Below are positions 48,360-59,828 of a stretch of DNA of 64,000 nt, one piece after another. Source of the DNA: Cucumis sativus (taxonomy: Eukaryota; Streptophyta; Magnoliopsida; Cucurbitales; Cucurbitaceae); the NCBI RefSeq assembly GCF_000004075.3, contig NC_026655.2:5084001-5148000 (forward strand), written 5' to 3'. Both the position numbers and the translations under genes were made by a program. The first letter of the stretch is position 1, and every line of letters begins with the position of its first letter. The notes below the pieces were generated by a model. It saw only the letters and a program-made list of their open reading frames with translations. It had not been told where the DNA came from and made no database searches.

Positions 48360-50580
48360 GACGTTTCAAGTTAAGAAGACGGAGCGAGTTTTCGAGCCGG
48401 GTTTGGTAGTCGGTTATCTAAACCGACCCGGTTTTCCTTAGGGGGAAATGGCGGGATTATAATATTAGGCGTATTTTGACTATATGCTGTCGTTAAAGTT
48501 TCTTTGTTAATGACTTCTTTTTTATTGTTGTTTAATTTTATTTTAATTAGAATAATATTGGAATGTTTTCCACATAAGGTATGGAATATATATTGGGCCC
48601 CTCTTTTTTTTGGTATGTTCATTTTCATGATAATATATATATATATATATAATTATTTGACTATTATCTTTTTACTTGTATTTCAAATATTTCAAATATT
48701 TCAAATAATATTTTTTACCCAAAAGAATAAAGTAGTCGATACCACGATGTGTCGAGTTGAGTTCGAGTTCCTGTCAAGTCAATTACCTTTTCCTTTCTAA
48801 TGTTATAAAGATAGTTTTGAAATGTGTATAAAGTGCCCGTTTGAAGCACTCAAATAGTAGATGGGTCGATGAAATCTAGTGAAGGAAGCAATCAAGATGT
48901 TGTGAGTTTTGGTAAATTACAAATTTAATTTTAATAGTACGGATAATTGTAAAACTTGCTAAATTATAATTCTTCTAGATTAATCAATAGATATAGACAT
49001 TAAAGAATGTGAGCTAAATGACATACATTTTGGAATCGAAAACTCAAATTTTAAAAATAAAATTATATTGAAATAAAATTCGACTAAATAGGTAATATTT
49101 AGTTTTTTTTGTCACCCAATTGAAAAAAAATGTTTTTTCCTTTAATTTTGAGTCTATCTTAAAATGAATTTATGACATCAACTATTACCTAACAAATCCA
49201 ATAGATCAATAGTTGTCACACGAAAACAACAATATGTCGTTTGAGATTAGGGAATTACGACAATAAAAGATTTGGAGAGAGGGTTGCGCCTGCAAAAAAA
49301 AATTCATAAACGCCATAAATATACAATAAAACATATTTTACAAGTTCATGTCAATAAGTTTTCAAAACTTTAATTCAATAACTTATTTTACATTTTGATA
49401 CTTAAAACTATTTGATGCAATGTTAAAAGTCCGACATCTAATTTGCAAAGGATTTCCCTAACCAAGAGCCCACGAGTGAACTAAAGTCAAAGAGAAATAA
49501 AGAGGCGGGTCATATATAGGAAAATGCAATCACAAAATAGAGTTACGAAATTGACAAATAAATAATATAGAAAGTATAGAATCTACACACGTGTTTACGT
49601 GGTTAATCGAGAATACGTTAGTTGCATATACACAACACATAGATAACAATTGTATTAAAAACAGTGTCACATACGCAAAAGAAAAACTACATCTACAAAG
49701 CTAGCTAGATAGTTCATGTAGTGCATTTACCTAAATCCTAATCGTACTTCGTTACTAAAAGCATTGTATAATATACTCCAATAAAAAATAAATCAAAATC
49801 TTGAGTTTCCGTTATAAAACTTCATTCTCGCCAAATAATACATATACAAATAAATAAACAACCTTAAGAATTGCAACCACCTGAAGATCGTTAGAAACGA
49901 ATGTCTAAACAACGAGACTACAGATAACTTCATCGAGAACTTAAACAAGAAAGGTAAATAAACTATGATGAATGAGAGCCTTTAAATTACTCTTTATTGC
50001 TTATTTGAATTATACATCCTCACAGATATTGACATATGGTCACTAGTGATGTATACATATAGATATACATACACACATACATGCATTGGCTGATGATCAA
50101 AATGTTTACCTATAAAAGATATTCTCATGTATTAAATTTAAAAGAAAAAACATTAAAATGCGTAATTTAACTTTTTCCTTTTCTTTTTATTTTCTAACTT
50201 AACCCAAATAAAATAAAAAGAAAAGAGGACTTGTTAGTGTATTCGCTGCACACGGTAGACACGAAATCACAGCCGTCCAGTAACGAATCAGACGCAGTGT
50301 GATAGAACCAACAACATGCATTGAAACGCGTGTCAATCTGTCAGGCCCAATAAGTCCACGTCAGCATTCCACTCCGTGGGACCACTCGCATGGCGCGAGC
50401 TCGTACGTGCGAGAAGAAAAAGGGGAAGAAAATAAAATTAAACACCGGCGTTGTTGCGGTTAGCCACTGAAGTGGCAGGTGGTGTAATTACGCGAGGGTA
50501 AGGAGGGTAATTTGGTAATTAGGGTTGGACTTTAGTCTTTCAGTTCGTAACAGACAGCTGATGTAAAAGCGAGGGGGGGA
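48360..50580. other. Intergenic region between pTAC2 and the coiled-coil gene
   Basis: Divergent promoters of the two genes lie at its ends; the 50,270-50,480 part is GC-richer with CGTCAGC, CGCGTG and CACGTCAGC-type motifs. A (TA)n run sits at 48,633-48,651. The middle is AT-rich with no gene seen. Confidence 0.45.
48633..48651. repeat. (AT)n microsatellite
   Basis: About nine perfect AT dinucleotides. Confidence 0.85.
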
Positions 50581-50682
50581 AACAGAACAAACCTCCCCCC
50601 TTATTCTTCTTTCTCTTTTCTTTCTTCCTTCCTTCCTCACAACCTCGACCAAGACAAAGAAATACTCCACGCTTCACTTATA

Positions 50683-53600
50683 ATGGAAGACTCTGAGGTG
50701 ATTTTCCTTTTAATCGCTGCTATTTCTTCTTCCTTTTCTGATTCTTGAAACCACTGCCCTTGCCGCTTTTTAACTAACTTTCTTTCTGATGTTTTCCCTT
50801 TTTGTGTTGGGTGTTGTTTTTTTCTTTGATTTGTGGCTTTTTTAAGGGGAATGTGTAACTGGGGTTGATTTTGATCTTATTGAAATTTTTTTTACTGCTC
50901 TTTAATGGGTTGTTCGTGGTTTGTTTAGTTTGATTTTGTAATGGGTTTTGCTTGTTTTCAGAAATTGACTGCCTTGAAGAAGGCTTATGCTGATATAATC
51001 CTCAATACGGCGAAGGAGGCTGCAGCGCGTATTATGGTTTCTGAGAGGAACGCTATTCGGTGTCAGCAGGAGCTCTCCACTACTAAAGATGAGGCGTTCC
51101 GGATTCTGCTTAGGCTTAAGCAAATGTTGGATTCTAAGGTATAATGCTTTTTTTTTTTGTATAAATGGGGTTGATTTTTCTTCTTGTCTTTTGTTTTCCC
51201 ATTTCTTGTTTGAAATTGTTTTGTGTTCTTCTGATCACGTTCTGATGCGGATTGCTTGGTGGTTTTCGTTTAGATGAGGTTGTTGTTAACGGTTTTGAGA
51301 TGAAAAATTTTCGATCTTTACGCTAGTTGGTCATCTTTAATGTTGGATAACGGGTGTTGTCCTTTCGTGATGCTCAAAACATTTCTTGTGTTTGCTTCGC
51401 TTGTAGCCATTTGTTAAATCAGGCATCCAATCAGTTGGTGCTGTTTGCTGGCTGTTTATCGGTTAATTCAACTATTGCGTACTAAATAATTTAAGTCGGT
51501 AGTTGCAAAACATCACCAAACATTTTGAAATCAAGTGTCATAAGAATGAGATCAAAGAGAGCAAGAGCCCTTAAAGTTAATGTTTTGCTCGTGAATTTAT
51601 GAGGAAATTGGGCAGAATGTCTGGTTTAAGTCATGTGAAATCTTATTTGATTTGTCAGTTGAAGTCTCTTGCATTGGTTAACTTCTTGAAGAATCTGCTT
51701 CTGGACGCGTCACAAAAGAGAACTGTTTTTGCCTTATCGATTTTTCAAGGTTTCCACTTTAATGCTCATGGTCTTGCTCCCATCATTTTCGCCTTCAGGA
51801 GGGAAGCGGAGCTAAAATTGGAATTGATATATCATACTACTTTTGTATAGCTGCATAATTAAAAGCAAACAAATATAGCTCTTATTCATTAGCCGTTATT
51901 TCAGTTTAATAGTGGTTGAGTGAAATTCTTAACAGTTGTATCTTTCTGAACATAACCTTCGAAAGAACTTCAGTTCCCTCTTGTGCTTATCTAATTTTTG
52001 TGAACTAAGTGTGGAGCTGACTTGTGCCATCTTTTCAGGTCAGTGAGGCAGAGATTGTTTCTTTAAATCAAAAGAAAAAGATCGAAGAGCTTGAAGCTCA
52101 GCTTGAGGAAGCTGAGGACATAGTGAGGGAACTTAGAGTTCAGTTGCAGGAAGTTCAAGATGAATTGGAACACGTGAGAAACAAAAATGTGGAGCCCCAA
52201 GATAAGCAAAACTTGGCCAATAACATTGTGTCTCCAGAGGCTTTTCCAAACTCACATGAGAAGATCGCACCTTATGACATAAGTTCAACATTAAATGGGA
52301 CATGCCTTGACAGTTGGCCTGAAAGTAAGAATGACTCGCAGATGGATAAAGGCCAAGTTCATAGGGATTTTGCCTCTATGGTGATGAGGAGCAAAGAACC
52401 TGAGCTTTACAGAAATGGCTGCACTCAGAGAGTACGTGCATTTGAAAGAAAATCGTTTGATGGAAAAGTATGTGTGACTGGACAAGCTGAAGATGTCAAG
52501 AATAAGGTGTGTAATATGGATGAAGAAGAGGGTAAACTGATGCGTAAAACAAACACTACCAAGGTTGATAATATCAGTGGAGAAAGGAAAAATTCTAATG
52601 AGATCAAGGCATTGCCTAAGCTATTAAGCAGGGATACTCAAGTACCAATTCTTAAATCCCTCCGTCGAAAAAGAAAACGGGCTACTAGATACAACAAGAA
52701 GAAAGTTTTAACTGTTCTTGATGACACACCTAATCAATGCAAGTCGCCTGATCTTCACTGCTCAGAAAGTCTTTCAGTGGATAATGACGATGCTGGGAAT
52801 TTTTTGTCAAAAAAGGAAATTGATAGTCAGAATGGTTTAATTTTGCTTTCAACCCCCTTACTGTCTGAAATTAATGAAATACCAACACCTTCAGGATGTC
52901 CTGACGCCAGTGAGGGAGATGGAGCAGTAATAAATGATTGTCCTCTTAGGAACATGACAGACCATGATACAGCAGTTGTAGGTAAATCTGACTTCGGTAG
53001 CCAGGAAAGTTTATGTGGGGAAAATTTGGAGGCGTCTACTGATAAAGTGGACCTTGATCCAGTTAAGGAGTCATCAATCCAATTGGATATGAAAAACTCT
53101 GATGTGATTGATGAGATTCCTAGTCAACAGTCAAATAATAAAGTTCTCAAGTATACATTCCAAAGAAAGCGAAAGAAGGAATCTTTGAGCAGCCCTGATG
53201 GTAAATCATCAGTTGATGAAAGCATATCAAAGAAAAGGATGAAGGATAAACAAAGTGTATCGTCAGAATCAGACAAGTTTAGCTTAATGACAGAATCATC
53301 ACGAGACAACCGTCGGTTGGCTCAGGTTGCTCGGCAGGTTAGTTTTATATTTTCTTTAACATGCCTAGTATAACCTTCTGATTTGTTTTAAAGCATCTGG
53401 AATTAGTTTCTCGCATACCTGTGGCTGTGGTACTGGATGAGGTCATAATAGTTGGTTTCTCTTAAAGAGTTAAGTTTTGTTGTTTAGTCCTAGAGGTTAG
53501 GCTGACAATACATCTACTTTAATTCCATGTTCAGATAATTTGCACTATGTTACTTAGACAAACATTGTCTGAACTTTATTTTTCCATACTACCTGCCACT

Positions 53601-54689
53601 GGCCATTTGTCAGGATTAAGTTTTAGGGTGCATCTGCTCTTACCAATTAATAATACCCTATTATGATATTAAAAGTTCCTGGGAGAGATTCATGTTTAGT
53701 ATGTGGAGGAGATTCTAAATTCTAGTATTTACAAGCATAGCTTCTGGTAGTAGCATACAGTATCTCATTTAGCTAAGTAAAATTATTGTTCGAAGTGCAT
53801 ATCATGTGGTACATGCAAGTCCATGTGATATATGGCTCTATCCCCACCATTCAAATTGTTTCTTCATTGTTTATGATTCTAGCTTATGGTTGTCGTTTTG
53901 GATGACTTTTGGATACCGTCCCTTCTTTTGAAAACCATTAACTCTTATTAATTTCTCTCGTAAGTGATGCTGATATTTGGGCATGTTTCTTGGCTCTGAT
54001 GCTTTGTGTTTTGTGAATATTCGACTTCTCTTCGGTTTGTTATCGTAGGCTATAGAAGAAACACGTATAAGTAGATAGTAGTCCATTAAATCACTTATGA
54101 GGTTTCGAACTCCATTTATACATATATATGTAAAACAGACCTCCTGCGGTCCTAGGCCATTGTAGTTCGCAGCTCCCAACTCTGACGTGCTTTTCCCAGA
54201 AATGCTTACATTAGCTAGGCCGAAAGACTTCTTGCAACCAAGGAGGTGGCTTTCCCATAACCAGTCTTTATTGCAGTTTGCATCTCTTTTGAATATTATA
54301 TAGCTTTAGCTAACATGCTGGTCCATTGTGTTTGGTTTTCTTTCATGTACGAGGAAAACGATAACAAAAGTCTTTATTTCCAACTCCCTCTCCACCAAAA
54401 ATAACAAAAGAAATAAATATCAAATCGAACCACATTTACTTGCTCAAATAGATGACCAAAATTTTTGATATACTATCAAAAGGTAGAATACAATATAAAA
54501 ACCTTGATGGAACTTATTGTTGTTGTTTTATTTGGGGATCTTTGCACCCTTTTTTCTATATTCCGTTTCAACATATTTCATGTCAATAAATGAGAGGAGC
54601 TCTAATGCCAAAGCTTTCTTGTTTACTAATGTAATCCTGAAATTATGTTTCTGCAGCTCATATCTTTGTCTGAGAAGAAGTGGCGGTAG
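50683..54689 (+). CDS. Coiled-coil protein of unknown function (At1g74860-like)
   Basis: Four coding exons: 50683-50697, 50962-51138, 52039-53337, 54657-54689; 507 residues, all junctions GT-AG and in phase. The first coding exon encodes only MEDSE and the last only LISLSEKKWR plus stop. Residues ~6-115 form a long heptad-rich coiled coil (LTALKKAYADIILNTAKEAA; KKKIEELEAQLEEAEDIVRE). The rest is polar and disordered, with basic clusters resembling nuclear-localisation signals (SLRRKRKRATRYNKKK; FQRKRKKESL; SKKRMKDK). No enzymatic motif seen. Position next to pTAC2 and the MYB gene matches Arabidopsis At1g74860/At1g19010 (from memory), annotated as unknown. Likely nuclear; the partner is unknown. 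Confidence 0.85.
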
Positions 54690-56300
54690 TAGAACTCTGG
54701 GTGTCCAGAAATTCATATTTATTGCTTGAGAAATAAAACCAGCTGCAACAAAAAGAAAAAAGAAAACGCTGAAATGGGCTGCTTAGCAAGAAAATATTGG
54801 TTGCACTGCACAGCGAATGAAATGTTTTTCCAAGCAAGTTACACAGGCCATGAGCAAGTACGCCATATGGGCACTATATGTCCACTAACTTATGAATGTT
54901 TATGTAATCTTAATATCCTTCCCTTCGTCACTATATTAAAAACTTGAATCTTGGCATTTTTCTTTCCTTTGGGAAAGCTTAGTTAAATTATATTCCAATT
55001 TTCACATGATATTAATTTCTCGAGTCCTTGTGGTAACAACGTCTATAAGAAAACATGCTGCTGTTATAATATTGAAAGAACCAAATGGAAAGGAAAAGAG
55101 AAATTCTAAATTCTAATGGTCCAGAGTTTCAACTAGTTCGTTGCCTTGTAAAGAACCATCTTTGAAGCTAAAGGGCCAAGGCTTGCTCCAATTCCTTTTG
55201 GATAAAATCCTCTTTTAGGTGATTCCCAGCTGGTCTTTTTCTTGGCGTTTTGATTCATCTTATATGCTTTTTGGGCATACTACCCTTTGAATCAAGGAGT
55301 GAAGTTGAATGTCTAAACTGTTTAGAATAACTTACCTTAGATGGAGTATGGAAACCTTATTTGTCTACAACTCTGTTATGTTTATTCTTCAAAAAGTAAT
55401 TTATACTTTTTAACGTTTTAGACATTTTTATTGCTTGTTTTTTCCACTGTGCATCCCTAAATATTGGGATATAAAGTAGGCTTAGATTAGATATTCACCC
55501 TGACAGTGATCATGGTGAATTACTGAATTGTGAGATAAGGAGATGCTTTTTTAGGTGATGAGACAAATATTAGATTTTGAGTGCTGAACAAGTTTGTTGA
55601 ATCCAAATAGTGGAGTCAAAGAATCAATGAAATAGTCAATTAGGAACAAATTGACCTGCAGTTTGAAAAGTGAAGGCCTCCATTAATGGTGAAAGGGAAG
55701 ATATTGAATAAACAAGTCCTCGTCTTTCTCAAACGTTTCAAGCTTACATTGGAATAAAAATTTGAAAGAATGTTGGACAAAAATTAGAATCTACAATGAA
55801 CTTGTGGTCCTAATCTACAATGGTATATTGTATTGTTTTGTTTTTCTAATTAATTACAAGTTTAGTATATTTGGATTTTTGGTTTATGTTTTGGTTAATC
55901 TTTCTAATGCAAATTGAAATGTTAATTGGCTACAGTCCCCAAAATTGTATAAAGATTTAGTAATGTATTAAATACAATTAGGAAAAGATTATCAACTAAA
56001 CCACTAATTTAATGTTATTTTTAGAATAGAAAATGAAAATAATTTAAATGGTAAGCTTGTTTGTGGTTGGGTGAACTATATTTAAAGAGTACTTTCCTTA
56101 TTAAATTTGTATAGAAGCAACAATTTAGTCCATAAATTTTGGTTTGTAATAAATTAATCATTGTACTTTTTAATTATGAATTGATTTAGTTTAGTAGGTA
56201 ACGATTTAGTTCTTGTACTCTAAGATTAATAACAAATTAGTTTATGACTAAATTTTTTATGTCAATTTTTATTATGAAGTATTTTAAAATAAATTAAAAT
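54690..56300. other. 3' UTR and spacer
   Basis: The first few hundred bases are the likely 3' UTR of the coiled-coil gene; then AT-rich spacer. 56,105-56,260 carries 'AATTTAGTCCATAAATTTTG'-like phrases that recur in plant spacers. No gene seen. Confidence 0.45.
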
Positions 56301-56445
56301 ATTTATAACTATAGCAAAATTTTAGATTATAATAGAAACACATGTTGACTTATATCATTGTTTATCAATGTCACTGATAAAAGCATATTAGTATCTATAA
56401 ATGCTTGTTTTTTTATAGAATCTGAAATTTTACTATATCTTATTT
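56301..56445. mobile_element. Decayed short MITE-like element
   Basis: Inverted ends: AACTATAGCAAAATTTTAGATT on the left and TCTGAAATTTTACTATATCT on the right, ~140 bases apart, with TCACTGATA in the interior. Word content resembles the elements at 9,975 and 29,850, but the element is shorter and more diverged. Confidence 0.45.
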
Positions 56446-56965
56446 TTTTATTGATCCATTCCTATGATGTAGACTTTATATTCTATGAAATTATTCAATC
56501 TCTAATTAGTTTGTTGGTTTATTTTATGCAAATGAATCTCATTATGTTTTTATAGAGAATTTTATATTTTGGACTAAATTGTAATAAATTTTAATGTATA
56601 AAAATTAAATTGTTAAATAATAAAGTTGAGGGTTTAAATTAGTATCAACTAAATCATTACAGACCAAAAATCAAAGTTTTTAAATTAAATTAACATTTTT
56701 GTGAAAGTTTAAAGTGATTTTTAACCAAATTCGTTTTAGGAATATTGTTTTCTTTTTGTCCTCCACATTTATGTTTATTGTTGTCCTGAAAAGGTCGTTT
56801 GAGAATCAAAACGACGTCGCCGAAAGGGTTCTTGCCATTTCCTTTTCTATGCAAATCAAGGCCGCACAGCTCAGTTCTTCTCGGGAGCGGTGAGGTCGGC
56901 GACGATCAAAGCTTGGCTGAAGATTCCAACGGCCGTGAACGGAGAAACGTTGAAGTCTCGGTGAA
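56446..56965. other. Spacer and promoter of the small membrane-protein gene
   Basis: AT-rich to 56,790, then a GC-richer leader (AAAACGACGTCGCC near 56,808; ACGT core). Confidence 0.4.
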
Positions 56966-58432
56966 ATGGGAGCAGCGAGTAAAGCGGGCGATTGGGCGTT
57001 CAAGGCCTTTACTGCCGGTCTCGGTGTCGCCACCATTTATCTCACTGCTACTTTCTCAGTCAACGTCTACAGAGGATTGTCTTGGCACAAAGCTCAATCC
57101 GTAATATTTCTCTACTTCGCTTTATGCATTTTTTGATTGATGCCCCTGCGTATAGCTTATTGTTCATAATTCCATTCCTTCTTTTATCAAATGATGTTTA
57201 GTTTTTAGTTCTTAGCTAATTTATCGCGTTTTTAGTAATTCGGACTGAATTTCGACATTGGAATTTGGGGTTGAGCCAAAACTTCGTGATTGGTCCAAAT
57301 CAATTGTTGGAATTAATAGATGATGTGGGGAACTTATTGAAGTGAGTATTGACGATTATGGTGTAAGTTGTTAGGTTCTGAATGTTTCGTTCTCATCATT
57401 TGTTGGAAGCAGCTAATCAGCATAATCTTAATACTTGAACGAGGGAAATGATCTTTGTTATATCAACATCGAATCCAAAGCTTAAGTGGGTGGGTTCCTG
57501 TAAATTTAGTTATATCTTTACTTTACACTCCCTATCCTTGTGAGTTTGAAAAATTGTAGGAGGTTCAACAAATAAAGTGGATGTTAGTTGGAGAGGAAAT
57601 GATGTTGCACGAATCACCCTTTTAACTAAAAAGCTTAAACTGATGGATTACAATAAATTTAATTATATCTATCTTTTAACAATCCTCTTCTGTTTTAGGA
57701 CTGAATTTGTGTAGTATGAATTGCAGAATTGAGTTTTTGTTTAGTGAGAAAGTTAATCTATGGTGGATTTTACTCTTTCTAGTGCGTTCCGTTGTATTGG
57801 TGCAAATCTAAGCAACCTTTTAATCATTTGAGTCTTTCTTATTTAGTTTCCAATTGGGAATCTCTTTGTTTACCTTTTTAGATGCATTGGGGTGTTTCCC
57901 CTTTCTTTTCTAAAAAAAACAAAAAAAGAACGTTAATATATGGTTGTAAGATGAATCAGTATTCAGTGTGATTCTAATAATTTCGTATGGGGAATTAGTA
58001 AACCGATACTTCGGAATAATAACTCTTAGTTTGCGGTAACTAAATCTACATGCTTGACAAGACTTTTCAAAGTTTAAGTCAACCTTTGACTTGCTCGAAT
58101 TTCATGGTTACCTTAATCTGGACTTTGTGCTACTTATTTGAGGATTTCTGGTGATAAGATAAGAACTTATTGTCTTCCTCTATAGGAAAAGCTTAAGCAA
58201 TGCCTCTTGACTATCTGGTTTCATGGACTTTCAGTTTTGCTATCATTCATCTGCCTTAACACATCATTCTCTAATAATGTTTGTTAGATACTTCATTGGT
58301 ATTTAAGCACATTCAAGATTCAGAGGTCTGCAAAATATTTGCATCATGATACCTCTTGAAGGACTAAAAGGGTCGTGGCTTCTTTTTGTGCAGAAAATCA
58401 ACAATGACAATACAAATGAAGAGGCTACATAG
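56966..58432 (+). CDS. Small single-pass membrane protein, 57 residues
   Basis: Two exons, 56966-57100 and 58394-58432, separated by a 1,293-base GT-AG intron and joining in phase. The protein starts MGAASKAGDWAFKAFTAGLG, has one hydrophobic segment at about 16-33 (TAGLGVATIYLTATFSV), then NVYRGLSWHKAQS encoded up to the splice, and ends KINNDNTNEEAT. It is too short for standard frame searches. Support: a clean donor (TCC|GTAATA) and acceptor (GTGCAG|AAAATC), an in-phase stop, GC-richer coding exon 1 and leader, and a typical short-protein composition. I do not recognise the family by name; it resembles small organelle- or ER-membrane proteins conserved in plants. Function unknown. Confidence 0.72.
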
Positions 58433-59650
58433 TTTGGATTTTCGAGACACGGAACATCTGCAAGTTCAACGTTTTTATTTTTTTGTCTTCAAATTTTGTA
58501 TGATCAGGTTCTAAATTGATTTCAATGCTTCACTTTATACCTTATCTTTCATGGGAAGAGCAGGAGACTTTCTTTTTGGATATCTAGCATAATTTGGTTA
58601 TTGTATTAAGGGCATTATTCATACAAGGTCAGCAATTTACTGCAGATCATTTCAACTATTCTAATTGGAATGGCCTTATGTGCCTTCTGATGTAGTTTTT
58701 TCTTATTCCATACTTTTGTTGTTTATCATTTGATCTTTTTTTATCCATGTGTTGCATCTCATTGCAATGTATAAGATAGAAGATTAGTACCCTATTCGAC
58801 ATAATGGTTGTTGCTCTCTTAAGGAACACTTTTGAGTTATAGATTAAATCTGTATTTGAACTCGAGTCATGTTCCATATGCTATTTTAATTTTACGAGTT
58901 ACACTAATTCATAAACATGCACAAACCAACACTAAACTAACTCATATTTTTGTCACTTACCATGCTAAACAAACTTATATTTTCCTTTGTCACTCTTTAA
59001 TGCTGAAATAGTAGCAAGCATTTGTAGGAGCAACTGGAAAGTTTTGGTGCAACTATCTTTGAGTTTGAGCTATGATTTGCAAGGGGAAATCATTTTGAAA
59101 ATGACCCTAATCTTCGTAAAAATAATAGTGTAAAAGATGTTTTTGGCCACTAGAAATATATAGCATTAGAAAGTCAAATAAGAAGAGCAAATAGAAGATT
59201 TGCTTAGTAGTAATCACTGACATTTTATCTCTTAAGAAGAGTATTTGATATGATTTGATAAGTTAAACCCTAAAGAAGGAAGACTAATGCAAGTCAATCT
59301 AACCAAATTTTGCCATATTATCTTTTTTTATTAATTCAAATAATTGATTAATAACTAATGTTTTTAGGGTAAATTACAAAAATTAGTTGTGATTGGACTT
59401 TAAACTTTGGTATAATAATAGTAAAGTTGAAGCTAAATGATAAAATTTGAATTCTCAAGCTTATATAATCAATTTAGTTTATACAATGATGTAAATTTGA
59501 CTTAATTTTTAATCTATAAGTTTGAAAGTTTAAGATATAATTTGGTAAATTTGTCATATAGTTTGTAATTTTACACACGTTATGTCATTTTTAAAGATGT
59601 CCTCGTGGCTATGCAATCCTCATTTTCACGATCCAATTACGACAAATTCG
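58433..59650. other. 3' UTR and spacer
   Basis: The 3' UTR of the small membrane-protein gene, then AT-rich spacer to about 59,600; the promoter and leader of the next gene follow. No other gene is supported. Confidence 0.45.
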
Positions 59651-59828
59651 AACGCGCGATGGAGTGGAAGCAGTTTAAGAACTTCAACTTCGTCGGAAAT
59701 GGAGTAACGACTTAACAGTTTTTTATCAATACCGTCGATCGTTGTTCACTCTTGATTCACACGGATAATTACTCTCAAATCTCTAGTGGTTTCACATCTT
59801 CAAGCACCCAACCAAATTTGGAGCTGAA

